DNA from: Frigoriglobus tundricola
GTDB taxonomy: Bacteria > Planctomycetota > Planctomycetia > Gemmatales > Gemmataceae
NCBI RefSeq assembly: GCF_013128195.2
Contig: NZ_CP053452.2
Location: 7,316,001-7,380,000 of the forward strand
Direction of reading: 5' to 3'
Length of the DNA: 64,000 bases
Shown here: piece by piece, positions 33,722-42,630 of the stretch
How positions within the stretch are numbered: the stretch's first letter is position 1
Layout: each line of letters begins with the position of its first letter
Made by a program: the position numbers and the translations under genes
Notes under the pieces: generated by a model
Databases searched by the model: none
The model's input: only the letters and a program-made list of their open reading frames with translations
What the model was told of the DNA's origin: nothing

Positions 33722-35029
33722 GTGATCGCATCGATCGTCGTGGCCGTCGTGCTGGTCGTGGTGCCCGCTTCCGCGCCGCCGGGGGCGGTCGAAGTGCCGG
33801 AAACACGCATCAAGCTGACGGTCGATCCGACGCCCGCGCCGAAGCCGGCCCTGCGGTACCTGCTGTTGCCCGAAATGCGCGAGCTGACGCAGGGGAACCC
33901 GATTCCGCACTACATGAAGGCCGTTCTGGAGCACGAGTCCACGTCCCAGGCCGAGACGATGAACCGGGCCGCCCTCAAACAGGTGGACCGCGCGGCGCGG
34001 ATGGACAAGCCGGACTGGCAGCTCCTCCCCAAAATGAAGACCGACGGGTTCGGCTTGCTCCTGCCCGACCTTCAGAAGATGCGGTTCCTCGCCACCTCGC
34101 TCCAGGGGCGCTTCCGCGACGAGATCGCGCTGCGCCAGTTCGACGCCGCGGTCGGGACGGCCAAGACCCTGTTCGCTCTGGCCCGCCACACGGGCGACCA
34201 CCCGACGCTCATCGGAACGCTCGTGGGCATCGCGATCGCATCGGTCGCCATCGCGCCCTTTGAAGAAATGCTCGAACAGCCCGGGTGCCCGAACTTCTAC
34301 TGGGCGCTGACGAACCTCCCGACCCCGTTCATCACGATGGAGAAGGCGGCCGACGGCGAGCGGGTACTCGTGCTCTCCGACTTGTTCCGCGACCTCGACG
34401 ACAAGAACCCGATGACGACGGCCCAGCTCAAGAAGGTGATCGCGTACATCGACCGCCTGCGCGGGCTCTCGGACCGGGAGCTGAAGACCGTCGCGTGGCT
34501 CTCCGGGCACGCAAAGGACGAGACGTACATGGAGGCGGCCCGGCACCGGCTGATCGACTCCGGCATCCCGGCGGAGCGGCTCGCGGGGTTCTCCACGTAC
34601 CAGGTGATCCTGTTGAACGAGCGGATCGAGTTCGAGGTCCAGCAGGACGAGGCGCTGAAGCTCTTCAACCTGTCTACGTGGGAATCGCTCGCGCTGTTGG
34701 ACGCGATGCCCAATCAGAAGGGGCGCGCACTGTTCGCCGACTTTTTGTCGGCCTACGGCAGGGTGCGCCGGGCGCAGGGCCGGCTGGAGCAGCGGATCGC
34801 GCTCTTGCGGCACGTCGAGGCGCTGCGGCTGTACGCGGCGGCGCACGCCGGCAAGCTGCCAGAGAAACTCGCCGACGTCGGGGTGCCGCTGCCGGCCGAT
34901 CCGTTCACCGGCAAGCCGGTCCGGTACGAACTGGTCGATGGCGTCGCGCACCTCCGCGGTTCGCCCCCCAAGGGGGAGGAGCAGACCCCCGCGTACAACC
35001 TCCACTACGAAATCACCATCCGCAAGTGA
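33722..35029 (+). CDS. Secreted protein of unknown function, first of a tandem paralog pair
   Basis: The 435-residue product begins with a signal peptide (ASIVVAVVLVVVPASAPPG). The mature part is helical: LLLPEMRELTQGNPIPHYM, ALRQFDAAVGTAKTLFALA, PNFYWALTNLPTPFI. The C-terminus reads RLEQRIALLRHVEALRLYAA, KLPEKLADVGVPLPADPFTG, then KPVRYEL. The last block recurs in planctomycete secreted proteins and in pseudopilin-like tails. GGAG at 33711-33714 sets the GTG start. Its paralog follows 43 bases downstream, so the two are likely co-transcribed. Function not recognised. Confidence 0.78.
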   Translation: MIASIVVAVVLVVVPASAPPGAVEVPETRIKLTVDPTPAPKPALRYLLLPEMRELTQGNPIPHYMKAVLEHESTSQAETMNRAALKQVDRAARMDKPDWQLLPKMKTDGFGLLLPDLQKMRFLATSLQGRFRDEIALRQFDAAVGTAKTLFALARHTGDHPTLIGTLVGIAIASVAIAPFEEMLEQPGCPNFYWALTNLPTPFITMEKAADGERVLVLSDLFRDLDDKNPMTTAQLKKVIAYIDRLRGLSDRELKTVAWLSGHAKDETYMEAARHRLIDSGIPAERLAGFSTYQVILLNERIEFEVQQDEALKLFNLSTWESLALLDAMPNQKGRALFADFLSAYGRVRRAQGRLEQRIALLRHVEALRLYAAAHAGKLPEKLADVGVPLPADPFTGKPVRYELVDGVAHLRGSPPKGEEQTPAYNLHYEITIRK

Positions 35030-35072
35030 CCCGCGCCGCGCGCCGGTGACACCCCACGGGACCCGTTCCGCG

Positions 35073-36467
35073 ATGACCGCACTCCTCCTGATGGTTCTGA
35101 CCGCCCCCGCCGCGGACGCCAGCCCGGCGGCCCCGGTGACGCGCCTGACCGTGGCCCCGGCCGCGGTCGCGAAACCCGCGCTCAAGTACCAACTGCTGCC
35201 GGAGGTAAACGAGCTGAAGCCCGGCAACCCGGTGCAGTGGTACCTGCGGTGCTTCATGGAGCAGCGCAACTTCTTCTTCCATAAGGATTCCGTCGCCCAG
35301 CGCGCACAGTACCAGACGATGCCCCTCAAAGAGCTGCCGGCCGAGGAGCTGCGGAACTACGGCGGGTCGGCGCTCACACAGGCCGATTGGGCCGCCCGGC
35401 TCGACACGCCGGACTGGCAGGCGCTCGACCGCGTGCTGACGGAAGGCGCCGACCTCCGGACGCCCGAACTCGGCCCGCTCAAGCTCCTGGCCGCGGGGCT
35501 CCAGGTGCGGTTCCGGGGCGAGGTGGCCCGCGGCGACTTCGACGACGCGATCCGCACCGCCAAGACCATGTTCGCGTTCGCGCGGCACCTGGGCGAGTAC
35601 CCGACCTCGGCCGCCAACCGGCTCGGCCTCGCCGTCGCGGACATGGCGCTCGACGCGCTCACGGAGCTGGTTGAACAGCCCGGCAGCCCGAACCTGTATT
35701 GGGCGCTGACCGACCTGCCCGTGCCGCTCGTCGAACTGCGCAAAGGGGTCCAGGGCGACCGCACGCTCGCGGACACCGAACTCCGGGCGCTCCGCGCGGA
35801 TGTCGCTCTGTCGGACGCCGACCTGGACGAACTGCTGGGCCGCCTTTCCGGTCGCATCGGGTTCGCGCGCGAGCGGGCCGGCAAACCGCCGCGGAACCTC
35901 CGCGGGGTCATCACGGCACGGGCGAAGGACGCGGGTGCCGTCGCGGCCGCCAGGACGCGCTTGATTGATGCCGGTGCCGGTAAGAATGCGGTCGCCGGCC
36001 TGCCGCCCCTGCAAGCGATCCTGCTCGACGACAAGCGCGCGTTCGAGATCCGCCGCGACGACGAGATCAAGCTCCTCGGCCTCAAACTGTGGGAGATCGA
36101 CGCGCCGGTGGTCGGGAACAAGGACGAGTTGAACGGGCTGTTCGAAGATCTGTTGCCCCGCGTCGGTGACTCGCGCCGCGCGCAGGGGCGGTTGGAACAG
36201 CGGATCGCGCTCCTGCGGCACGTGGAAGCGCTGCGACTGTACGCCGCGGCGCACGGCGGGAAGCTCCCGGAGAAGCCGGCCGACGTCGGGGTGCCGCTCC
36301 CGGTCGATCCGTTCACCGGCAAACCGATCGAGTACGCACTCGACCACGGCGCCGCGACTCTGGCCGCACGGGGCGCCCGATACGAGATCGCCCTTACGAA
36401 ACCGGGGACCGAACCGCCCGCGGGGCCTTCGGGAGCGCAGACGCTTCCCGCTCCCAAAAAAGGGTGA
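35073..36467 (+). CDS. Secreted protein of unknown function, second of a tandem paralog pair
   Basis: The 464-residue product repeats the plan of its upstream neighbour: a short signal (ALLLMVLTAPAADASPA), KYQLLPEVNELKPGNPVQWY, AIRTAKTMFAFARHLGEYP, PNLYWALTDLPVPLVE, and a C-terminal RLEQRIALLRHVEALRLYAA block followed by DPFTGKPIEYAL. The Phe/Asn-rich insertion FFFHKDS near residue 70 and the Pro-rich end are not in the paralog. The similarity is clear throughout but far from identical, so the duplication is old. Confidence 0.78.
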   Translation: MTALLLMVLTAPAADASPAAPVTRLTVAPAAVAKPALKYQLLPEVNELKPGNPVQWYLRCFMEQRNFFFHKDSVAQRAQYQTMPLKELPAEELRNYGGSALTQADWAARLDTPDWQALDRVLTEGADLRTPELGPLKLLAAGLQVRFRGEVARGDFDDAIRTAKTMFAFARHLGEYPTSAANRLGLAVADMALDALTELVEQPGSPNLYWALTDLPVPLVELRKGVQGDRTLADTELRALRADVALSDADLDELLGRLSGRIGFARERAGKPPRNLRGVITARAKDAGAVAAARTRLIDAGAGKNAVAGLPPLQAILLDDKRAFEIRRDDEIKLLGLKLWEIDAPVVGNKDELNGLFEDLLPRVGDSRRAQGRLEQRIALLRHVEALRLYAAAHGGKLPEKPADVGVPLPVDPFTGKPIEYALDHGAATLAARGARYEIALTKPGTEPPAGPSGAQTLPAPKKG

Positions 36468-36553
36468 TGAGAATCACCCGGGCGGCGATCGGGGTGCGAG
36501 CCCCGACCCGCCGTGTCACTCCCGTAACAGACGATCGATCCGTGAGGTGTCGC

Positions 36554-38017
36554 ATGGCCGCACTCCCGCCGCTGGAGCAACTCGACCCGGCCGACGCGTG
36601 GGCCGCGTGGGCGCCCTCGCAGCGCGATCCGTGGACCCGCAAGTGGGCCGCGCACCTGTACCGCCGCGCCGGCTTCGGCGCCAGCGGCCGGGAACTCGCG
36701 GTCGCCGAGAAGGCCGGCTTCGCCGCCACACTTGACCTGCTGCTGACGGGCCGGCCCGGTGCCGACGACCTGTTGCCCACGCTCGCCGATGTGGGACGGG
36801 TCGCGGCCGCCCGCGACACCGACGGCACGGAACTCCGCGGGTGGTGGGTTTACTGCGCGCTCCAGAGCGGTCACCCGCTCCGCGAGAAGATGACGCTGTT
36901 CTGGCACAACCACTTCGCCACCAGCATCTTCAAGGTGCGCGAAGCGTCCCTGATGTTCCGCCAGAACGTGCTGTTCCGCGAGCACGCGCTCGGCCAGTTC
37001 GGGCCGCTGCTCCGGGCCGTCGGCCGCGACGGGGCGATGCTCGTCTGGCTGGACTCGAACAGCAACGTGAAGGGCAAGCCGAACGAGAACTACGCCCGCG
37101 AGGTGATGGAACTGTTCTCGCTCGGCGTCGGCAATTACACCGAGAAGGACGTCCGCGAGGCCGCCCGCGCGTTCACCGGCTGGCACACCGACGGTACCGG
37201 CTTCCGGTTCGACGCGGCCCAGCACGACACCGGTCCGAAAACGGTGCTGGGCAGGACCGGCAACTGGGGCGGCGAGGACGTGGTGACGGTCCTCCTCGAC
37301 CAGCCCGCTGCCGCCCGGTTCCTGGTGGGCAAGCTTTACGCGTACCTCGTCAGCGAGGTCGCCCCACCGGCCGCGCTCCTCGAACCGCTGTGTGCGGCGT
37401 TCCGCAAGAGCGCGTACGACGTCGCGGCGCTGGTGAAAACGATCCTCGCGTCCCGGCTGTTTTTCTCGGACCACGCGTTCCGCAAGAAGATCAAGAGCCC
37501 GGTCGAGTACGTGCTCGGCGCGGCGCGGGCGGTCTACCGGCACTACGACGAGGACGACGCCCACTACCGGCCGCTCGCGCACCAGGCCCTCGTCAAGTGG
37601 CTCGGCGCGATGGGTCAGGCGCTGTTCGCCCCGCCGAACGTGAAGGGCTGGCCCGGCGGGCGCGCGTGGCTGACCACCACGACCGTGCTCGAGCGCGACA
37701 ACTTTGCCGCGGCCCTGGCGACCGGTGCATTATGGGCGCCGCCCGCCGAAACCGCGAACTTCGCCGTCAGCGCCGACCTGCCCCCGCCCCGCGCCCTCGA
37801 CCCGGCCCGCGTGCTGGACGAGGAGCAGGTCACGACGCCCGAGGGCGTGGTGCGCGTGCTGCTCGACCAGTTCGTGCCCGGCGGCGTCAGACCCGAGGCG
37901 CGCGAGAAGCTCGTGGCGTTCGTGGCCGAGGACAAACCGACCGGTATCGCTCTTGCGCGCCGCGCCCGCGAGGCGGCCCACGCGATTCTGACGATGCCGG
38001 AGTCCCAACTGAACTAG
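36554..38017 (+). CDS. DUF1800 family protein
   Basis: The 487-residue product contains the DUF1800 signatures: KWAAHLYRRAGFGASGRELA at the N-terminus, LREKMTLFWHNHFATSIFK, NENYAREVMELFSLGVGNYT, and EAARAFTGWH. WLGAMGQALFAPPNVKGWPG comes near the C-terminus. DUF1800 genes nearly always stand next to a DUF1501 gene, as here. The pair is very common in planctomycetes; its role is not settled. No signal peptide is visible. GAGGT at 36544-36548 supports this ATG. Confidence 0.92.
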   Translation: MAALPPLEQLDPADAWAAWAPSQRDPWTRKWAAHLYRRAGFGASGRELAVAEKAGFAATLDLLLTGRPGADDLLPTLADVGRVAAARDTDGTELRGWWVYCALQSGHPLREKMTLFWHNHFATSIFKVREASLMFRQNVLFREHALGQFGPLLRAVGRDGAMLVWLDSNSNVKGKPNENYAREVMELFSLGVGNYTEKDVREAARAFTGWHTDGTGFRFDAAQHDTGPKTVLGRTGNWGGEDVVTVLLDQPAAARFLVGKLYAYLVSEVAPPAALLEPLCAAFRKSAYDVAALVKTILASRLFFSDHAFRKKIKSPVEYVLGAARAVYRHYDEDDAHYRPLAHQALVKWLGAMGQALFAPPNVKGWPGGRAWLTTTTVLERDNFAAALATGALWAPPAETANFAVSADLPPPRALDPARVLDEEQVTTPEGVVRVLLDQFVPGGVRPEAREKLVAFVAEDKPTGIALARRAREAAHAILTMPESQLN

Positions 38018-38023
38018 AACTGC

Positions 38024-38186
38024 CCGCACGATGAATGAGGGGGTGTTTATTCGCAGATTACACAGAATGCGCAGATTGAAAGATAAAAAATATTAATGTT
38101 ATGATTGTTAATGTGTATGTATTGTGATTTCTAATATGCGTCTTCTGTGTAATCTGCGGATAAACATCTCCTCATTCATCGTGCGG
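38024..38186. repeat. Large inverted repeat with AT-rich loop between DUF1800 and DUF1501 genes
   Basis: Arms of 48 bp (about 38024-38071 and 38139-38186) match at 43 positions. The loop of about 67 bases is AT-rich (aaaaaatattaatgtt), unlike all other sequence near it. The left arm begins 7 bases after the DUF1800 stop. The structure looks like a small inserted element rather than an ordinary terminator. Confidence 0.88.
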
Positions 38187-38206
38187 AACAAACCGGAGGG
38201 TTCCCC

Positions 38207-39436
38207 ATGACGACGCGACGCGACTTTCTCAAGACGGCTTCGCTGCTCGCCTTCGGTGCGACGGTGCCGCAGTTCGTCGCCCGGACCGCACGCGCGGCCC
38301 AGCCGGGCAAGGAGACGATTCTGGTCGTCGTCGAACTCACGGGCGGTAACGACGGCCTCAACACCGTCATCCCCTACGCCGACGACCTGTACCACAAGGC
38401 GCGGCCCACGCTGCGCCAGACGAAGACTCAGGTCGTCAAGCTGGACGACCACGTCGGCCTGCACTCCGGCATGACCGGTCTGAAGCCGCTGTGGGACGAC
38501 GGCGGCCTCGCGGTGGTTCAGGGCGTGGGGTACCCGAACCCGGACCGGTCGCACTTCGAGGCGATGGACATCTGGCACTCCGCCGACCCGAAACGGGTGA
38601 CGACGACCGGCTGGCTCGGCCGGGCGACGGGTGTAATGGATAACCGGGCCGGCGGCGTCCCGATCCTGCACGTCGGCTCCGGCAAGGCGCCGCTGGCGGC
38701 CACCGGCGGCCCCGGGAGCGGGCCGGTCAGCCTCGGTGACAAAAACACGTTCCGGCTCGAGTTCGGCGGCGGCGACACGGACCGGGAGGACGCGCGGCGC
38801 AAGTTGTTGGAAGACGTGTCCGCACCGGCGAAAGGCGCAGCCGGCGACGACCTCCTTTCGTTCGTCCAGCGCCGACAGGTGCAGACCCTCACCGCGGTCG
38901 AAACCTTGCGCGAGTTGCTCGACGCCCCGAACACCGGGCGGGCGCTCGGCGCCGGTCTCGCGCCCAAGTTCCAGCTCATTGCCGATCTGATCGCCAAGGG
39001 GTTCGGCACCCGCATGTTTTACGTCACGCTCGACGGGTTCGACACGCACGCCAATCAAGGCCCGGCGCACCAGCAGCTCCTCAGCGAACTGGCGAACGGG
39101 ATCGGTGAGTTCTTCCGCGCGTTGAAGCTGACGGGCGACGCCGACCGCGTGCGGCTGATGACGTTCTCCGAGTTCGGCCGGCGGGTGACCGAGAACGGGA
39201 GCCGTGGCACCGATCACGGGGCGGCTTCGTGCGTGCTCGTGGCCGGACCGTCGGTGAAGGGCGGGGTGGTGGGCACGCACCCCAGCCTCGCGGACCTGGA
39301 CGCGGACGACCTGCGGTTCCACACCGACTTCCGGCGCGTTTATGCGACACTACTCGATAGCTGGTTGAATTGCGATAGTACTGCCGTACTCGGAACGAAA
39401 TGGGCGCACGTCAAGGGACTGGGCGCCGCGGGGTGA
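38207..39436 (+). CDS. DUF1501 family protein, Tat-exported
   Basis: The 409-residue product has a twin-arginine signal (TTRRDFLKTASLLAFGATVP) and the DUF1501 (sulfatase-like fold) motifs: LVVVELTGGNDGLNTVIPY, HSGMTGLKPLWDDGGLAVVQ, GYPNPDRSHFEAMDIWHS, MFYVTLDGFDTHANQ, and MTFSEFGRRVTENGSRGTDH. The DGFDTH and GTDHG residues match metal-binding positions of the alkaline-phosphatase fold, but the reaction is unknown. It is paired with the DUF1800 gene just upstream. Confidence 0.93.
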   Translation: MTTRRDFLKTASLLAFGATVPQFVARTARAAQPGKETILVVVELTGGNDGLNTVIPYADDLYHKARPTLRQTKTQVVKLDDHVGLHSGMTGLKPLWDDGGLAVVQGVGYPNPDRSHFEAMDIWHSADPKRVTTTGWLGRATGVMDNRAGGVPILHVGSGKAPLAATGGPGSGPVSLGDKNTFRLEFGGGDTDREDARRKLLEDVSAPAKGAAGDDLLSFVQRRQVQTLTAVETLRELLDAPNTGRALGAGLAPKFQLIADLIAKGFGTRMFYVTLDGFDTHANQGPAHQQLLSELANGIGEFFRALKLTGDADRVRLMTFSEFGRRVTENGSRGTDHGAASCVLVAGPSVKGGVVGTHPSLADLDADDLRFHTDFRRVYATLLDSWLNCDSTAVLGTKWAHVKGLGAAG

Positions 39437-39534
39437 GACGCGCACGCACAGTGTGAGTCATTCCGAGCGCACGCCCGGCATGCGCTCAACGGACTAGTCT
39501 TTTTGAAGAACTGTACGGTTCGCGCTTGCGCTTT

Positions 39535-40641
39535 TCACTTCGAGCCGAGCAACTTCGCGACAATCCGCCACGAGCCGAGTGTGCCCAGAGCCACGAAGCC
39601 GAGTAGGAGACCGGCGGGCGCCGGAACGGGTGACGAAGGCGTTTCGGGGCCGCCGCCAGGTGGAGACGTCGTTGTCGTGGGCGGGGTCGTGGTTCCCGGG
39701 CCACCTGTGGGTGGTGTTGTGGTCGTGACCGGCGTCGTGGTGGGCGTTTCGGGGCCCCCTCCGCCGTTGTTGCCTGCGAAGAGTCCGCCACCGAGCCCGG
39801 CACCGAATCCGCTTCCGAATCCGCCGCCGAGACCGGGTGCGCCGAACCCGCCGGCTCCGATCCCGCCCCCGGCCGTCAGCGCCCGGTTGAGGCCGCCCGC
39901 GCCGACGGCGCCCCCGCCGACGTACCGGAGCGCGAACTGGGACTGGGCCACGACGTTCTGTGCGTTGGGGAGGCCCTGCAACCGGATCAGCTCTCGTCCC
40001 TTGAGGTCCGGGTTCTCGTAGTACAGGGCGTCGTTGCCGGTGAGTGCGTTGAGGTACTGCTGGGCCTGTGTCACGGACGCGGGAGCCTGTTCGGGCGGGT
40101 AGTTGGCGCGGAAGTCGCCGGCGAACAGGTCGAGCTTGGGTGCTCCGTCGGCGGGCTCGGTCTCCTGGATGATCTCCCAGAGCGCGACCTGGAACGCGAC
40201 GGCGTCGGGGGCGGGTACGTCCTTGTTGGTGGGGTCCCGGTAGAAGCGTCCGAACAGCTCCTGGATGTACTTGGCGCGTCGCTCGGCGGCGCGGTCGGCG
40301 TTGGGTGCGGCGGCGAGTCCGAAGTTGTCGGGCGCGTAGATGCTGTTGACCTTGAACCGGTACAGTTGGTCGGCGGTGATGGGTACGAGGACCTCGGCAC
40401 AGTAGCCGGTGAAGTTGCGGTCGAGCCCGTTGGTGCCGAACTCGGTTTTGGGGACCTCCCATCGGAACACGCCGGCGGAGCAGGTGCCCTCTTTGCCCTT
40501 CCAGGTGTACTTGAAGGGCTCTTTGGGGTCGAGCTTCGTGTAGAACACCTCGAGCGCCGGCTCCTGGGCGGGTGCGCGGGTGGCGAGGAGGAGCGCGAGT
40601 GGGAGGGCCACCAGCCTGGCGCGAGTGAGAGCGTGTGCCAT
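39535..40641 (-). CDS. PEP-CTERM-like surface protein with thioester-like domain (copy 1)
   Basis: The 368-residue product has a signal peptide (RARLVALPLALLLATRAPAQ) and a domain of about 220 residues. That domain includes NFTGYCAEVLV (Cys81) and AFQVALWEIIQE (Gln151). This C plus (F/Y)QxAxWEI pattern is that of thioester domains with an internal Cys-Gln bond. A Gly-rich and Thr/Pro-rich linker follows. The C-terminal sorting-like segment is PVPAPAGLLLGFVALGTLG with a basic end. The thioester is inferred, not shown. A near-identical copy is at 59284-60399; their linkers differ. Confidence 0.8.
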   Translation of the reverse strand: MAHALTRARLVALPLALLLATRAPAQEPALEVFYTKLDPKEPFKYTWKGKEGTCSAGVFRWEVPKTEFGTNGLDRNFTGYCAEVLVPITADQLYRFKVNSIYAPDNFGLAAAPNADRAAERRAKYIQELFGRFYRDPTNKDVPAPDAVAFQVALWEIIQETEPADGAPKLDLFAGDFRANYPPEQAPASVTQAQQYLNALTGNDALYYENPDLKGRELIRLQGLPNAQNVVAQSQFALRYVGGGAVGAGGLNRALTAGGGIGAGGFGAPGLGGGFGSGFGAGLGGGLFAGNNGGGGPETPTTTPVTTTTPPTGGPGTTTPPTTTTSPPGGGPETPSSPVPAPAGLLLGFVALGTLGSWRIVAKLLGSK

Positions 40642-40661
40642 AAGAGACGATCTCCAGCGGA
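39822..40661 (-). repeat. Long direct repeat, copy 1 (partner 59568-60419)
   Basis: About 840 bases, from the Gly-rich segment to about 20 bases before the start codon, are nearly identical to 59568-60419. Copy 2 has a 12-base insertion in the signal-peptide region. Both lie on the minus strand, so recombination between them would delete or duplicate about 20 kb. Confidence 0.92.
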
Positions 40662-41071
40662 GGACGCTAAGACCGAGAGAGGGAATGAGCCGATTTTGTC
40701 AGCGTGAAATCGAGGTGATTTTTCTGTGCAAGAAATATGCCGCTTAAAAATTGAAAAATCTCGTCGTCGGCCTTTGGAAGTGGTCGGGAACCGCTCAGTT
40801 CGAACGCAGCAGGGTTTTGGGAACCAAACTTCCCCGCTGTGTTAACGCATACGCCGGATCGTTGACACTTCTCGCCTCGTCCGCGCGGGCAAAATTATCG
40901 ATAATCAATACCCGCAATCGATCTCGCCCCCCGTGGCAAGAACGATTGCGCCGGTCATGAGCCAGACGCACAAGGCGTCTGATGCTCCGATTCGTGTCTC
41001 ATGGTATTGGCTCATCACGAATGGGAGGGTAGAACTAACACTAACCAGCTGAGCCCAAGCGAGGATTGCCC
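40662..41071. other. Divergent intergenic region
   Basis: 410 bases between the copy-1 surface-protein gene (minus) and the zinc-ribbon gene (plus). It is less GC-rich than the genes and holds some A/T runs near 40720-40760. A weak inverted match (gagccagac...gtctgatgctc) lies near 40960-40990. No tRNA or clear promoter was recognised. Confidence 0.4.
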
Positions 41072-42553
41072 GTGCCGGTCATTACTTGCCCGAAGTGCCC
41101 CGCGCGATTGAAAGCGCCCGACGGGGTTAACGGAAACACCAGGTGCCCTAAATGCGGTACCGTCTTCCCCTTCAACACCCCCGCGGCCCCCGCGTTCGAA
41201 GTGGTCGATGGGCCACCGGCGCCGAGCCCCAAAGCGCCCGCGCCGCCGCCGCCGAGGAAGCCGGTGGTGAGGACCGAAACGGACGAGGAACCGGACTTCG
41301 AAATCGTGGACGAGAAGCCCAAAAAACGTGTCGCGGCTTTCGTCGATGACGACGAGACCGACCGACCCAGGAAGAGACGGGCGCGCGACGAGGACGACGA
41401 GGACGACGAGCCAAAGACGAAGCGCAAGCGCGACGACGAGGACGACGAGCCGAAGGCGAAGAAGCGGCGCCGGCGTGATGATGACGAAGATGACGATGAC
41501 GATGACGACACTCTGAGGGGGAAGAAGAAACGCCGACGGGACGACGACGACGATGAAGATGAGGACGACGAGGACGACCGGCCGCGGAAGAAGAAGAAAA
41601 AGAAGCGCTCCGGCATCGGGGCCGTCCTCGCCTTTGCCGGTATCGGGCTGGCTCTTCTCTTGCTCGTGGGCGGGCTCCTCTGGTTCTTCTGGCCCAACGG
41701 GGTCGGCGCTAACGTCCGGTATCTCCCGGACAACTCGCAAATCGTAGCGTCGATCAAGGTCGAGGAGCTGCTCAGCAGTAAGGCGTACAAACAGATCAAA
41801 GACGAGTTCCCGAAGGTCGAAAAGGACCTGGAAACCGAAAAGGAATTCGGGCTGGCGCTCAGCGACATCTCGAGTGTCCTGGTCGGCGGCGGAAAGACGG
41901 GGGCCAAGCCGGACTTCGTGATGGTGGTCCAGACCACCAAGTCCGTGAAAGCGGACGACCTTCTGGCCAAAATCAAGGACAACAAATTCACCAAGGAGAC
42001 GGTCGGCGACTACGTCATGTACACACGCGGAACGAATGCGTTCTGTGTGGCGGAGTCGAAGGTCGTGCTCATCAGCGAACCGGACGCGTTACGAAAGGTT
42101 CTGAAGCGAGACGGGAAGCCGAATTTTTCGGACGGCATGAAGGCGGCGATCAAGGAGGCCGATTTCTCCAAGACGATCGCCGTTGCCGTCAACGTCAAAG
42201 AAATTGTCGCCCTGGGAGGCAAGGGGGGCAACGGCGTCGGGCTTCCCATTGATCGTGCAGCGGATGAGTACGCTAAGAACGTCGAGGGGTTCGGCGGCTG
42301 GGTCTCCGTCAACACGGATATCAACGGGAAGTTCACCGCAATTTTCAAGGACGACAAAGCGGCCGCCGACGGGAAGAAGCTGCTCGACGGCCTTTCGGTT
42401 ATGGCCAAGAACGCAAAAGTCGTCCCGACCGAGGCCGTTGACTTTTTGGAGCACCTCGAATTCAAACTCAGCGGAAACCGTGTGGAGCTGGCCTGGGCCG
42501 TCGAAGTTTCGAAGATTCTCAAATTGGCCAAATCGACCGGATCGAAATTTTGA
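41072..42553 (+). CDS. Zinc-ribbon membrane protein with long charged linker
   Basis: The 493-residue product begins with a zinc ribbon (ITCPKCPARL and RCPKCGTVFPF, two CxxC pairs). A Pro-rich spacer leads to about 110 residues of alternating Asp/Glu and Lys/Arg runs, one transmembrane helix (GAVLAFAGIGLALLLLVGGL), and an outer domain of about 290 residues with NVRYLPDNSQIVASIKVEEL at its start. The ribbon and charged linker are cytosolic and could contact nucleic acid or a partner, while the rest faces the periplasm. GAGGA at 41061-41065 sets the GTG start. Function unknown. Confidence 0.8.
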   Translation: MPVITCPKCPARLKAPDGVNGNTRCPKCGTVFPFNTPAAPAFEVVDGPPAPSPKAPAPPPPRKPVVRTETDEEPDFEIVDEKPKKRVAAFVDDDETDRPRKRRARDEDDEDDEPKTKRKRDDEDDEPKAKKRRRRDDDEDDDDDDDTLRGKKKRRRDDDDDEDEDDEDDRPRKKKKKKRSGIGAVLAFAGIGLALLLLVGGLLWFFWPNGVGANVRYLPDNSQIVASIKVEELLSSKAYKQIKDEFPKVEKDLETEKEFGLALSDISSVLVGGGKTGAKPDFVMVVQTTKSVKADDLLAKIKDNKFTKETVGDYVMYTRGTNAFCVAESKVVLISEPDALRKVLKRDGKPNFSDGMKAAIKEADFSKTIAVAVNVKEIVALGGKGGNGVGLPIDRAADEYAKNVEGFGGWVSVNTDINGKFTAIFKDDKAAADGKKLLDGLSVMAKNAKVVPTEAVDFLEHLEFKLSGNRVELAWAVEVSKILKLAKSTGSKF

Positions 42554-42630
42554 GCGGATGGGTATTCGGGCCGCGCCAGGACGGCGCGGTGTGTTCCCGA
42601 AGGTGAAGTGAACAGCCGGGGCGGGCGGAA

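Noticed and set aside
40662..41071. tRNA or small RNA in the gap
   Set aside because: No cloverleaf with conserved T-loop could be drawn; only weak pairings.
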